Origin: Microbacterium capsulatum
GTDB lineage: Bacteria > Actinomycetota > Actinomycetes > Actinomycetales > Microbacteriaceae
Assembly (NCBI RefSeq): GCF_030865425.1
Contig: NZ_JAVFCB010000002.1
Span: forward strand, 310,001 to 374,000
DNA length: 64,000 bases
Reading direction: 5' to 3'
Shown: piece by piece, positions 55,085 through 63,818 of the stretch
Layout of the letters: the number at the start of each line of letters is the position of its first letter
Position numbering within the stretch: position 1 is the stretch's first letter
Position numbers and translations under genes: made by a program
The notes under the pieces: generated by a model
Seen by the model: the letters and a program-made list of their open reading frames with translations, nothing else
Told to the model about the DNA's origin: nothing
The model's database searches: none

Positions 55085-55963
55085 TTGTCGAGTCTTCCCC
55101 CTGTTTCTTCTGGTCCTGAGGCACTTTCAGGGGATCACAAGACACCTGCCGAGCTGGCGCGCGAGAATCTGCCCCTGGCGAAGTTCCTGGCGATCGAGAA
55201 GGCCAGGACCGCCGAGCACGTCGATCTGGACGAGCTGATGTCGGCGGCCCGGCTCGGGCTCGCGCGCGCCGCGATGGCGTACGACCCGTCGCGCGGGATC
55301 CCGTTCGGGGCCTACGCGCGCACGCAGATCACCTGGGCGATGCTCGACGAGATGCGCGCGGCGGATCCGGCGGGGGAGCGCGGTCGCGCGAAGATCGAGC
55401 GGATCCGCGTCGCTGCGGATGCCGTCCTCGCCCGGACCGGACGCGCCGCGACCGTGGCGGAGCTGGCCAAGGAGTCGGGACTGGGGGCCGACGCCGTCGC
55501 GCAGATGCTGCAGCTCGACGAGATGGTGCGCACCGCGACCAGCTTCGAGGCGCATTTCGAGGCCGACGACGGCCGGCAGGCGCCGGACTTCACCGACAGC
55601 GTGATTCTTCCCGAGCACGCCGTGGAGCGCTCCGAGAGCCGGGCGATGCTGATCCGCGTGATCGAAGCCCTCCCCGCCACGATGCGGCAGATCGTGCGCG
55701 GAATCTACCTCGAGGACCGGATGGTCAAGGACATCGCCGCCGAGCTCGACGTGAGCCACGCCTACGTGTCGAAGATGCGTCGGATCGCGCTCACCCTCAT
55801 GCGCGAGGCGATGGAGGCCTGGGAGACGGGCGCCTCCGTGGATCGTTCGACGAAGGCGAAGACCGAGTTCTTCGACGCGCTCTTCGGACCGGCCGCCCAG
55901 CGCTCCGCCGAACGCCCCTCTCGCCCCGCCGCGCGCGCAGGCGATCTCGCGATCGTCGTCTGA
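55085..55963 (+). CDS. fliA: Flagellar sigma factor (FliA/WhiG, sigma-28 type)
   Basis: A 292-aa sigma-70 family protein. It has region 2 (DLDELMSAARLGLARAAMAYDPSRGIPFGAYARTQITWAMLDEMRAAD), region 3 (RTGRAATVAELAKESGLGADAVAQML) and region 4 (LPATMRQIVRGIYLEDRMVKDIAAELDVSHAYVSKMRRIAL). There is no region 1.1. The TTG at 55085 follows GGGAG. The upstream 100 bp are strikingly AT-rich for this genome. Position at the head of the flagellar cluster implies control of fliC and the flgB unit. Confidence 0.9.
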   Translation: MSSLPPVSSGPEALSGDHKTPAELARENLPLAKFLAIEKARTAEHVDLDELMSAARLGLARAAMAYDPSRGIPFGAYARTQITWAMLDEMRAADPAGERGRAKIERIRVAADAVLARTGRAATVAELAKESGLGADAVAQMLQLDEMVRTATSFEAHFEADDGRQAPDFTDSVILPEHAVERSESRAMLIRVIEALPATMRQIVRGIYLEDRMVKDIAAELDVSHAYVSKMRRIALTLMREAMEAWETGASVDRSTKAKTEFFDALFGPAAQRSAERPSRPAARAGDLAIVV

Positions 55964-55996
55964 CGCGGGACCCGCGCAGAAATCCTCCCGGCGCAC

Positions 55997-56030
55997 GGTT
56001 ACGCGGGCGCCGCACGGTCGCGAATGTCGG
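55997..56030 (+). promoter_or_regulatory. Putative flagellar promoter before fliC
   Basis: GGTTACGC, 13 nt, then TCGCGAATGTCGG. The same two blocks with the same 13-nt spacing occur before flgB. The downstream block ends 54 nt before the fliC ATG. The second block's CGA(T/A) resembles the -10 GCCGATAA of sigma-28 promoters, but the -35 does not match the classical TAAA. Confidence 0.55.
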
Positions 56031-56084
56031 TAGTGCAGGTCCACGGAAGGGCCTGCGTCCGACCCCGAACCACGGAGGATATTC

Positions 56085-56909
56085 ATGGGTCTTCAGATCG
56101 CAACCAACATCGGTGCACTCAACGCGTACCGGAACCTCGCGCACAACCAGCTCGAGGGCTCGAAGTCCCTCGAGAAGCTCTCGAGCGGACTGCGGATCAA
56201 CCGGGCGGCGGACGACGCCGCCGGCCTCGCCATCTCCGAGGGCCTGCGCTCGCAGGTCAACGGCCTGAACGTGGCCGCGCGCAACGCCCAGGACGGCATC
56301 TCGGTCATCCAGACCGCGGAAGGCTCCCTGACCGAGGTGCACTCGATCCTGCAGCGCGTCCGCGACCTCGCGGTGCAGGCGGGCAACGACTCCAACAACG
56401 CCAGCTCGCGTTCGGCCATCAAGACGGAGATCGACTCCCTCGGCGACGAGCTCACCCGCGTGGCCGCCGGCACGTACTTCAACGGGATCAAGCTGCTCAA
56501 CAGCAACAACACCCTGACGTTCCAGGTCGGCGCGGGCTCCACCGCCGCCGAGGACCAGATCGGCGTCACCCTGACCGACTTCTCCGGACTGGGTGCGACG
56601 GTGAAGGGCCTGACCGTCGACACCGCCGCGAACTCGCTCACCACGATCGCGGCGATCGACACGCAGATCACGAACGTCTCGACGGCTCGCGCCGGCCTCG
56701 GCGCGGCGCAGAACCGCTTCGAGTCGACGATCAACTCGCTGCAGGTCTCCGCGGAGAACCTGTCGGCCGCGAAGAGCCGCATCTCGGACACGGACATGGC
56801 CTCCGAGATGGTCAAGTACACGGCGAAGAACATCCTGCAGCAGGCGGGTACGGCGATGCTGGCTCAGGCCAACCAGTCCGGCCAGGGCGTGCTCCAGCTG
56901 CTCCGCTGA
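56085..56909 (+). CDS. fliC: Flagellin (minimal, D0-D1 only)
   Basis: A 274-aa flagellin with the conserved N-terminal GLQIATNIGALNAYRNL and LEKLSSGLRINRAADDAAGLAISEGLRSQVNGL and the C-terminal SRISDTDMASEMVKYTAKNILQQAG...LLR. The variable D2/D3 domains are missing, so only the filament core is encoded. GGAGG lies before the ATG. A strong hairpin follows. It is the first structural gene after fliA. Confidence 0.96.
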   Translation: MGLQIATNIGALNAYRNLAHNQLEGSKSLEKLSSGLRINRAADDAAGLAISEGLRSQVNGLNVAARNAQDGISVIQTAEGSLTEVHSILQRVRDLAVQAGNDSNNASSRSAIKTEIDSLGDELTRVAAGTYFNGIKLLNSNNTLTFQVGAGSTAAEDQIGVTLTDFSGLGATVKGLTVDTAANSLTTIAAIDTQITNVSTARAGLGAAQNRFESTINSLQVSAENLSAAKSRISDTDMASEMVKYTAKNILQQAGTAMLAQANQSGQGVLQLLR

Positions 56910-56932
56910 TCGACCGCGCCGGGGACGCATCC

Positions 56933-56969
56933 GGTGCTCGAGCGGGGTCCCGCACCCCGCTCGAGCACC
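56933..56969 (+). terminator. Terminator hairpin after fliC
   Basis: GGTGCTCGAGCGGGGT (56933-56948) pairs perfectly with ACCCCGCTCGAGCACC (56954-56969) over a 5-nt loop, followed by TTCCTCG. The 16-bp stem is the strongest in the window and would insulate the highly expressed flagellin gene from fliD. Confidence 0.88.
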
Positions 56970-57033
56970 TTCCTCGCAGACCACACGACCCTGTCGGACG
57001 ACACGACCCCTTCACCACGGAAGGCATCGGAAG

Positions 57034-58407
57034 ATGAAGATCGACGGCCTCGTCTCTGGCCTGAAGACAGCGGACCTGATCGACTCCCTGATGAAGGTGC
57101 AGGCGATCCCGCAGTCGCAGCTGACGGCGAAGATCACCGACCGCAACACCGTCATCGGCAATCTGCAGTCCCTGAACACCTCGTTGCAGTCCCTGTTCGA
57201 CAAGGCCACGACGGCCAGCGCCGCGACCTCGCTCGCCGCGTTCACGCCGAGTTCCTCCGCGGCGAGCGTCACCGTCACGGCGAGCGAGAAGGCCAGCGCG
57301 TTCTCCACGAGCATCGTCGTCGACGCCGTCGCCCGCGCGCACTCCGTCGTCACCGCCGCCGGCGGCGCGACCTCCTGGGGAGGCACATTCACCCTGGTGG
57401 CCGCGGACGGCACCCAGAAGGAGATCACCCCGCTCGGATCCAGCGCGGAGGATCTGGCGAAGGCGGTCAACGCCTCGAAGTCCGGCGTCACGGCCACCGT
57501 CGTGCCCGCGGGCACCGCCGCCGACGGCACGCCGCTCTCCCGCATCCAGCTGACCGCGGACAAGACGGGCGCCGCGAACCGGTTCACGCTCGACCGCGGC
57601 TCGGCCGCGGACGTCGCCGCGGGCACCGCGGTCGACCTCTCCACCGAGGCCGGGGCCGCGGTGATCGCCCAGGGCGCCGACGCGAGCATCCGCCTGTTCG
57701 CAGGCACCGCCGCGCAGCAGACGCTGACCAGTGCGAGCAACACCATCACCGTGGCGAACGGCATCGATGTCACCGTCTCCCAGGTGAGCGCGGACCCCGT
57801 CACCATCACGGTGGCCACGGACGCCAAGACCCGGACCGCATCGGCCCAGGCCTTCGTCACGGGGATCGCCGGCCTGCTCACCCGGATCGACAACGGCTCC
57901 ACGGCCACGATCGGCAAGCCGGGGGAGGCGACAACGCTCGGCGTGTTCACCGGCGACAGCACCGTCCGGGCGCTGCGCGGCGACCTCGCCGACGCGGTCC
58001 AGGCGCCCGTGGACGGCATCTCGCCGTCGACGATCGGGATCTCGATCACCGAGAAGGGCGTGCTGCAGTTCGACGGCGACAAGTTCGCCAAGGCGCTGGC
58101 CGACGATCCCGAGGCCGTGCAGTCGATGTTCTCCCGGATCGCGGGTCGCGTCCAGGACACCACCTCCCGCTACTCCGACAAATACGACGGCATGCTCACC
58201 CAGCGCATCACCGGCCAGCAGGCCGAGGTGCAGGGCCTGCAGGATCAGGTCAAGAGCTGGGACATCCGTCTCGACCAGCGCCGCGCCAACCTCGAGCGCA
58301 CGTACTCGCAGCTGGAGGTCAAGCTGTCCGCGCTGCAGTCGCAGTCCTCCTGGCTCGGCTCGCAGCTCGCCGCCTTCGCGCCGCCCACGCCGTCGTCCTC
58401 GTCCTGA
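57034..58407 (+). CDS. fliD: Flagellar hook-associated protein 2 (filament cap)
   Basis: A 457-aa FliD. It has the N-terminal IDGLVSGLKTADLIDSLMKVQAIPQSQL, a central Ala/Thr-rich variable region, and a C-terminal coiled coil FSRIAGRVQDTT...LQDQVKSWDIRLDQRRANLERTYSQLEVKLSALQSQ. It caps the filament and guides flagellin assembly. It lies after the fliC terminator, with fliS 39 bp downstream. Confidence 0.92.
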   Translation: MKIDGLVSGLKTADLIDSLMKVQAIPQSQLTAKITDRNTVIGNLQSLNTSLQSLFDKATTASAATSLAAFTPSSSAASVTVTASEKASAFSTSIVVDAVARAHSVVTAAGGATSWGGTFTLVAADGTQKEITPLGSSAEDLAKAVNASKSGVTATVVPAGTAADGTPLSRIQLTADKTGAANRFTLDRGSAADVAAGTAVDLSTEAGAAVIAQGADASIRLFAGTAAQQTLTSASNTITVANGIDVTVSQVSADPVTITVATDAKTRTASAQAFVTGIAGLLTRIDNGSTATIGKPGEATTLGVFTGDSTVRALRGDLADAVQAPVDGISPSTIGISITEKGVLQFDGDKFAKALADDPEAVQSMFSRIAGRVQDTTSRYSDKYDGMLTQRITGQQAEVQGLQDQVKSWDIRLDQRRANLERTYSQLEVKLSALQSQSSWLGSQLAAFAPPTPSSSS

Positions 58408-58446
58408 TCCGCCCGTCCTCCCGCACCCGAACAGGAGCTCAGCCCG

Positions 58447-58854
58447 ATGACCACCTCTCTCGAACGCGCCAGGCAGCAGTACCTCGAGCAGCAGGTCGCG
58501 TCGGCCTCCCCGGCGCGCCTCGTGACGATGCTCTACGACCGGCTGCTCGTGGACATCGATCGCGCCGTCGCCGCCCAGGACGGCGGTGACCCGGTCGGCG
58601 CGGGATCGCATCTCACGCACGCGCAGAGCATCGTCGCCGAGCTGAGCGGATCCCTCACGGACGTCTGGGACGGGGCGGAGGATTTGCGCGCCCTGTACAC
58701 GTACCTGACTGGCCGACTGATCGTCGCGAACGTGACGCGGGATCGCGCCGCCGCCGCCGAATGCCGCGAGATCGTCGAGCCCCTGCGCGAGGCGTGGCAC
58801 GAGGCCGCGGCCGCGCTGACACCGAGCCCCGCGGCCGCGCCCGCGTTCGCCTGA
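58447..58854 (+). CDS. fliS: Flagellin chaperone FliS
   Basis: A 135-aa helical protein: ARQQYLEQQVASASPARLVTMLYDRLLVDIDRAV, the FliS core, then LDLRALYTYLTGRLI-like segment (AEDLRALYTYLTGRLIVANVTRD) and a C-terminal helix with LREAWHEAAAA. It binds the disordered flagellin C-terminus before export. CAGGAG precedes the ATG by 9 nt. fliD-fliS-fliT order. Confidence 0.93.
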   Translation: MTTSLERARQQYLEQQVASASPARLVTMLYDRLLVDIDRAVAAQDGGDPVGAGSHLTHAQSIVAELSGSLTDVWDGAEDLRALYTYLTGRLIVANVTRDRAAAAECREIVEPLREAWHEAAAALTPSPAAAPAFA

Positions 58855-58861
58855 GCCGGCC

Positions 58862-59149
58862 GTGCCCGACGACCTCGCCGCCTGGCTGGCCGTGCTCGAC
58901 CGGTTCGAACGGGCGCTCGACGCCGCCGACGCGGAGGCCGGAGCAGACGTCGAGCCGGCCTTCGAACCGCCGCCCGGACCCCCGCCCGCGGAGCTGGTGG
59001 AGCGCGCGCGGGCCGTCCTCGCGCGGCAGCGGCTGACGATCGACGCACTCGTCGTGTCCCGGGCCGCCACGGCCCGGGAGCTGGCCGCGCTCCGGCGCGT
59101 GCCTTCGGCGCCCGCGGACACCCCGGCCTATCTCGACGTCGAAGGCTGA
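58862..59149 (+). CDS. Small helical protein in the FliT position
   Basis: A 95-aa protein (GTG start, 7 bp after fliS) with helical LAAWLAVLDRFERALDAADAE, a Pro-rich PPPGPPPAE linker and a second helix RARAVLARQRLTIDALVVSRAATARELAAL. Its size and place match FliT, the FliD export chaperone, but sequence similarity is too weak to name it. It is the last gene before the flgB promoter. Confidence 0.6.
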   Translation: MPDDLAAWLAVLDRFERALDAADAEAGADVEPAFEPPPGPPPAELVERARAVLARQRLTIDALVVSRAATARELAALRRVPSAPADTPAYLDVEG

Positions 59150-59156
59150 GCGGGTC

Positions 59157-59190
59157 GGTTACGCCGGCCTGAGGCTGTCGCGATAGTCGG
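59157..59190 (+). promoter_or_regulatory. Putative flagellar promoter before flgB
   Basis: GGTTACGC, 13 nt, then TCGCGATAGTCGG, matching the element before fliC in both blocks and in spacing. It ends 67 nt before the flgB GTG, in the only sizeable gap of the flagellar cluster between the fliT-sized gene and flgB. Confidence 0.6.
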
Positions 59191-59257
59191 CTGCGAGCAC
59201 GGATCGCTCGACGACTGGCCACGGATCGGCCACGCCCCTCACGTCCGGAGTGTCGCC

Positions 59258-59605
59258 GTGCTCGAATCCGTCACCGCCACAGCGCTGTCCAGCGCGCTCG
59301 ACGGCCTGTCCCTGCGACAGCGCTCGATCGCCGAGAACGTCGCGAACATCAACACCCCCGGCTACCACGCCAAGCGCGTCGCGTTCGAGGACGAGCTCCG
59401 CGCTGCCGTCGCCGACGGGTCCGGCGCTGCGCCGGCGACCGTGGAGCGCTCGCTCGAGCCCACCCGTCTGAACGGGAACAACGTGAACCTGGACACCGAG
59501 ACGCTGTCCAACATCGACACGGTCCTGCGGTACCAGTTCGCCACGCAGGCGATGAACGCGCAGTCGGCCTCGGTCTCCCGGGCCATCGGGCAGGCGTCGG
59601 CATGA
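59258..59605 (+). CDS. flgB: Flagellar basal-body rod protein FlgB
   Basis: A 115-aa rod protein with LDGLSLRQRSIAENVANINTPGYHAKRVAFEDEL and C-terminal YQFATQAMNAQSASVSRAIG. FlgB is the proximal rod component. GTG start. It begins the basal-body unit; its stop overlaps flgC by 4 nt. Confidence 0.93.
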   Translation: MLESVTATALSSALDGLSLRQRSIAENVANINTPGYHAKRVAFEDELRAAVADGSGAAPATVERSLEPTRLNGNNVNLDTETLSNIDTVLRYQFATQAMNAQSASVSRAIGQASA

Positions 59606-59994
59606 CCTTCGATGCGATCGGGATCGCCGGGACCGGGCTGAATGTGCATCGGAAATGGCTGGACGCCCTCAGCGACAACATCGCCAACGTGAACACCGCG
59701 ACCCCGCCGGGGCAGGGGGCGTTCCGGGAGAAGCTCCTCGTCGTGTCGGAGGGCGCGGACAGCCCCGGCGTCTACGTGAACGGCGTCGTCGAATCCCGGG
59801 CCGAAGGGCGACTCGTCTACGACCCGAGCCACCCGTACGCGGACGAGAAGGGGTACGTGCAGTATCCGAACGTCGACCTCGGCGACCAGATGAGCATGCT
59901 GATCCTGGCTCAGCGCGGATACCAGGCCAACGCCGCCGTCGTCGACCGCGCGAAGACCGCGTACGAGTCCGCGCTGCAGATCGGACGCAACTGA
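59602..59994 (+). CDS. flgC: Flagellar basal-body rod protein FlgC
   Basis: A 130-aa protein: FDAIGIAGTGLNVHRKWLDALSDNIANVNTATPP at the start, EKGYVQYPNVDLGDQMSMLILAQRGYQANAAVVDRAKTAYESALQIG at the end. It joins FlgB, FlgF and FlgG in the rod. Its stop overlaps the fliE ATG by 1 nt. Confidence 0.95.
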   Translation: MTFDAIGIAGTGLNVHRKWLDALSDNIANVNTATPPGQGAFREKLLVVSEGADSPGVYVNGVVESRAEGRLVYDPSHPYADEKGYVQYPNVDLGDQMSMLILAQRGYQANAAVVDRAKTAYESALQIGRN

Positions 59995-60326
59995 TGTCGA
60001 CCCCCGTCGCCGCCATCACGCCGGGTGTCAGCCCGCTCTCCGCGCTGAGCTTCGAGAACACGCCGCCGCCCGCCGTCCCCGGCGCCGCGGCGGGCTCCGG
60101 CACCGCCGGCTCGTTCGCGACGACCCTCACGAGCGCCGTCGACGGCCTGCAGCAGCTGCAGTCCACCTCCAACGAGCTCGCCGTGCGCGCCGTCACCGGG
60201 AACCTCGACGACATCCACCAGGCCACGATCGCGGCCGCCCGCGCCTCCGTGACCCTCGACCTCGTCGTCGCCGTGCGCGACCGCAGCGTCGCCGCGTTCA
60301 ACGACATCATGCGGATGCAGGCCTAA
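59994..60326 (+). CDS. fliE: Flagellar hook-basal body complex protein FliE
   Basis: A 110-aa protein with the Pro/Ala-rich N-terminus, GSFATTLTSAVDGLQQLQSTSNELAVRAVTGNLDDIHQATIAAARASVTLDLVVAVRDRSVAAFNDIMRMQ. FliE links the MS ring to the rod. It lies between flgC and fliF with no gap. Confidence 0.93.
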   Translation: MSTPVAAITPGVSPLSALSFENTPPPAVPGAAAGSGTAGSFATTLTSAVDGLQQLQSTSNELAVRAVTGNLDDIHQATIAAARASVTLDLVVAVRDRSVAAFNDIMRMQA

Positions 60327-60328
60327 CC

Positions 60329-61981
60329 ATGCCGACCTTGCTCGTCCGCTCCCTGGACCGCGCCCGGCGGGTCATCTCCGGGTTCACCCTCGCCCAGCGC
60401 ACCATCGCGGTGATCGGCCTGGCGCTGCTCGTCATGGGGGCCGTCGCGCTCGGCAGCTGGCTGGCACGACCGCAGATGAGTCCGCTGTTCACCGGGCTGA
60501 GCGCGAGCGACGCGTCGGCCGTCGTCGAGCAGCTCAAGTCGGCCGGAGTCGGCTACGAGCTGACGGACGGCGGCGCCACGATCCTCGTCCCGGACGACAA
60601 GGTCTACCCGCAGCGCCTCGCCGCGGCGGCCGCCGGGCTCCCGAGCGACACGAGCAAGGGATACACCCTGCTCGACAAGATGGGTGTGACGGCCAGCGAG
60701 TTCCAGCAGTCCGTGACGTACAAGCGCGCGATCGAGGGCGAGCTCGCCAACACGATCGGCGCGATGAACGGGATCACCACCGCGACCGTGCAGCTCGCGA
60801 TCCCGAAGGACAGCGTCTTCGTCTCGGAGAAGCAGAACCCGACGGCGTCCGTGTTCGTGAAGACGAAGAACGGGGCGACCCTCGGCGACAACCAGGTCCA
60901 GGCGATCGTGCACCTGACCAGCGCCGCGATCCCCGGGATGCGGCCGCAGGACGTCGCCGTCACCGACCAGAACGGGACCGTGCTGTGGGCCGTCGGTGCG
61001 GGGCTCGTCGGCGGATCCTCGAAGCAGGCCACCGAGTACGAGACCAAGGTCGCGTCCGCCGTGGGCCGGATGCTGGAGACCATCGTCGGCGCCGGCAATG
61101 CGACCGTCACCGTCGCCGCGGACGTCGCCAACTCCACCTCGGAGCGGATGGACGAGACGTACACCGCGCCGACGCCGGCCCCGACGGGCGGGCCACTGAG
61201 CTCGTCCGAGAAGACGAAGACCGAGAGCTACACCGGCGCGAAGGGCACAGGGACCGGCGTGCTCGGCCCCGATAACATCGCCGTGCCGAGCGGAGCGGAC
61301 GGCAACGGCGCGTACAAGTCGGAGGAGTCCACGAAGGACAACGCGATCAACAAGTCGACGCAGAAGACGGTGACCCCGGCCGGCGAGGTGACGCGGCAGA
61401 CGGTCAGCATCGCCCTGAACCAGGGAGTCGTCAAGGGCGTGACGGCCCAGCAGGTGCAGGCCCTCGTCGCCACGGCCGCGGGCATCGACACCCGGCGCGG
61501 CGACACCGTCACCGTCGAGTTCGTGCCGTTCAGCACCGCGGCCGCGGCCGGCGCGACCGCGGCGCTGACGCAGGCGGAGAACGAGAAGGCGGCGCAGCGC
61601 CAGGCCGACCTGCTGCGCACCGCGATCATCGGCGGTGCGATCGTGCTCGCCGCGATCATCCTCGTCGTGTTCCTCGTGATCCGCGCGCGCCGCCGGCGCC
61701 TCGCACTCGACGACTCGGGCCCGATCGGCCTCCTCGACGCGATGACGGAGTCGGAGGAGCAGAAGCTCCGCGCGCTGCGGTCGCTGGGCAGCCCGATGGC
61801 GCTGCCCGCCCCGGTGCACCCGCTGGAGCTGCCGACCGCGGTCCTGGAGCTCGACGAGGAGCCGGAGGCCAGCCAGATCGTCGTCGAGCGCCGGCGCCGG
61901 GAGATCGACGACATCGTGAAGACGGATCCCGAAGCCGCGGCGACCGCGCTCGCCAGCCTGATGGACGAGGCGCACGCATGA
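60329..61981 (+). CDS. fliF: Flagellar MS-ring protein FliF
   Basis: A 550-aa inner-membrane protein: first TM helix VIGLALLVMGAVALGSWL, the YscJ/FliF domain with PLFTGLSASDASAVVEQLKSAGVGYELTDGGATILVP, a Ser/Thr/Lys-rich periplasmic insertion around residue 300, a second TM helix IIGGAIVLAAIILVVFLVI, and an acidic C-terminal tail that binds FliG. Stop overlaps fliG (ATGA). Confidence 0.96.
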   Translation: MPTLLVRSLDRARRVISGFTLAQRTIAVIGLALLVMGAVALGSWLARPQMSPLFTGLSASDASAVVEQLKSAGVGYELTDGGATILVPDDKVYPQRLAAAAAGLPSDTSKGYTLLDKMGVTASEFQQSVTYKRAIEGELANTIGAMNGITTATVQLAIPKDSVFVSEKQNPTASVFVKTKNGATLGDNQVQAIVHLTSAAIPGMRPQDVAVTDQNGTVLWAVGAGLVGGSSKQATEYETKVASAVGRMLETIVGAGNATVTVAADVANSTSERMDETYTAPTPAPTGGPLSSSEKTKTESYTGAKGTGTGVLGPDNIAVPSGADGNGAYKSEESTKDNAINKSTQKTVTPAGEVTRQTVSIALNQGVVKGVTAQQVQALVATAAGIDTRRGDTVTVEFVPFSTAAAAGATAALTQAENEKAAQRQADLLRTAIIGGAIVLAAIILVVFLVIRARRRRLALDDSGPIGLLDAMTESEEQKLRALRSLGSPMALPAPVHPLELPTAVLELDEEPEASQIVVERRRREIDDIVKTDPEAAATALASLMDEAHA

Positions 61982-63171
61982 GCCTGATCCTGACCCCGCA
62001 GCCCGAGGCCGCCGAGACGCCCACCGCGCCGATCCCGGCGACCGCCTCGACCACGACGGCTCCGGCGACCGCCTCGACCACGACGGCTCCGGCGACCGCG
62101 TCGGCCACGACGGCTCCGGCCACGACGGCTCCGGCCACGTCATCGGCCGCGGCGGTCGTCCCGGCCCTGTCGGGCCCGCCGATGAGCGGCCTGCGCAAGG
62201 CGGCCATCGTGCTGCTGAACATGGACCGTGCCGCCAGCGCCGAGGTGCTCCGGCACCTCGGCGAGGCCAGGGCGGAACTGCTGGCCGCGGAGCTGACCCA
62301 GCTCGGCGGGGTGGACGCGGCGGCGACGGCCCGTGCGCTCGGCGACTTCCGCCGGATCGCGTCCGGCGCGACCGTGCCATCCCGCGGCGGGCAGGAGCTC
62401 GCGGCGGGACTGCTCGAGAACGCCTTCGGGCGGGAGAAGGCCGTCGGCATGGTCGGCCGGGTCATGTCGCAGGGATCGGTCTCGTTCGACTTCCTCAACG
62501 CCGCGGATCCGGCGCAGCTGGCAACGATCCTCGAGGGCGAGCTGCCCACGACCATCGCGGTCGTCCTGGCGAACCTGCGCGCCGACCGGGCCGCGGCCGT
62601 GCTGGCCGCGCTGCAGGATCCTCTTCGCACCGACGTCGCGCAGGCGATCGCCACCATGGGCACCGCGACGCAGGAGGCGATCTCGATCGTCGCGGACTCG
62701 CTGCGCTCGCGCACCGGGGTGTTCGCGATGCGCGACGCGCACGAGGCGATCGGCGGCGTGCAGCCCCTCGTCGAGATCATCAACCGTTCCGACACGGCCC
62801 TGGAGAAGTCGCTGCTCGCGAGCCTGGAGGGGCGTGACCAGGCGCTGGCCGAGGACATCCGCAGCCGCATGGTGACGTTCGCCGACATCGCCCGGCTCGA
62901 GGACCGCGATGCTCAGCGGGTGCTGCGCGGCCTGGATCTGCGCGTGCTCGCCCTCGCGCTGAAGGGTGCCGACGAGCAGATCGCCGAGGTGATCGGCCGC
63001 AACATGACCGAGCGCAACCGGGAGAACCTCGCCGAGGAGGCGCGCGTGCTCGGACCGGTGCGGGTGCGCCAGGTCGATGAGGCCCGTTCCGAGGTCGTCC
63101 GGGTCATCCGCGAGCTGGAGGCGGCCGAGGAGATCACGATCTCTCGCGAGGACGACGAGATCATCGAGTGA
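61978..63171 (+). CDS. fliG: Flagellar motor switch protein FliG with a repeat-rich N-terminal extension
   Basis: A 397-aa protein. From about residue 68 it has the FliG core: GLRKAAIVLLNMDRAASAEVLRHL, then the middle domain and ALALKGADEQIAEVIGRNMTERNRENLAEEARVLGPVRVRQVDEAR, with the charged torque helix. The first ~65 residues are an Ala/Thr/Pro/Ser tail of the TTAPATAS type, absent from usual FliG, encoded by 27-bp tandem repeats. The start overlaps fliF. FliG couples FliF to the stator and sets rotation. Confidence 0.93.
   Translation: MSLILTPQPEAAETPTAPIPATASTTTAPATASTTTAPATASATTAPATTAPATSSAAAVVPALSGPPMSGLRKAAIVLLNMDRAASAEVLRHLGEARAELLAAELTQLGGVDAAATARALGDFRRIASGATVPSRGGQELAAGLLENAFGREKAVGMVGRVMSQGSVSFDFLNAADPAQLATILEGELPTTIAVVLANLRADRAAAVLAALQDPLRTDVAQAIATMGTATQEAISIVADSLRSRTGVFAMRDAHEAIGGVQPLVEIINRSDTALEKSLLASLEGRDQALAEDIRSRMVTFADIARLEDRDAQRVLRGLDLRVLALALKGADEQIAEVIGRNMTERNRENLAEEARVLGPVRVRQVDEARSEVVRVIRELEAAEEITISREDDEIIE
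62038..62133 (+). repeat. 27-bp tandem repeat inside the fliG 5' end
   Basis: Three 27-bp units (62038, 62065, 62092; the first two identical, the third nearly so), followed by a 15-bp partial unit at 62119. Each full unit encodes Ala-Thr-Ala-Ser-Thr-Thr-Thr-Ala-Pro or a close variant. All keep the reading frame (multiple of 3). Confidence 0.88.
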
Positions 63172-63818
63172 GGATGCCCACCGTGTCCGAGACCTCCTTC
63201 ACCCCGCTCGTGGTGCCCCGCGTGGGCGAGGGCCCCGTCGACCTCCGCGCCGAGGCCGACCGTGCCCGTACCCGTGGCTTCGCCGAGGGGTACGCGGAGG
63301 GTCGCGGCGCCGCGCGCGAAGAGGCCGAGCGGGAGCGCGCCGCCGAGCGGGAGCGGGAGCGGCTGCGCGAGGAGGAGCACCGTCGGATCCTGTCGTCCGC
63401 GCTCGAGGCCCTGCACGCCGCCGAAGATGCGCTCGCGGCGCGCACCGCCGGGGTGGCGGCGCTGTCCGCCGACCGGATCGAGCGGCTCGCCCTGCATCTC
63501 GCCGGCACGATCCTCGCGGCCGAGCTCTCGGATCCCGCACGGTCCGCGGCGCACGCGCTGCGCCGCGCCCTTGAACAGGCGCCCGACCGCGCATGGCATC
63601 GGATCGTGTTCAGCGAGGGCGACGCGCAGACGCTGCAGGCCGACCCGCGCACCGCCGAGCTGCTCCGGGGCATCGAGATCGGGACCTCGTCGACGATCGA
63701 TGCCGGCGGGGCCGTCGTCGAGGTCGAGAACGGGGCGGTCGACCTGCGGATCGACGCCGCGCTGGCCCGCGCGGCCGCGGCACTGCAGGGCGCCGACGGC
63801 GAGGAGGCGACCCGATGA
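63168..63818 (+). CDS. fliH: Flagellar export-apparatus protein FliH
   Basis: A 216-aa protein. It has an N-terminal tail, then a strongly charged coiled coil (AREEAERERAAERERERLREEEHRRILSSALEAL) and a C-terminal FliH domain (LALHLAGTILAAELSD...VEVENGAVDLRIDAALARAAAAL). FliH regulates the FliI ATPase. GTG at 63168 overlaps the fliG stop; ATG at 63174 is an alternative. The stop overlaps fliI by 4 nt. Confidence 0.85.
   Translation: MRMPTVSETSFTPLVVPRVGEGPVDLRAEADRARTRGFAEGYAEGRGAAREEAERERAAERERERLREEEHRRILSSALEALHAAEDALAARTAGVAALSADRIERLALHLAGTILAAELSDPARSAAHALRRALEQAPDRAWHRIVFSEGDAQTLQADPRTAELLRGIEIGTSSTIDAGGAVVEVENGAVDLRIDAALARAAAALQGADGEEATR

Noticed and set aside
55000..57034. Classical sigma-28 promoters (TAAA-N15-GCCGATAA)
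   Set aside because: No close match was found before fliA, fliC or fliD; the shared GGTTACGC/TCGCGA motif is reported instead.
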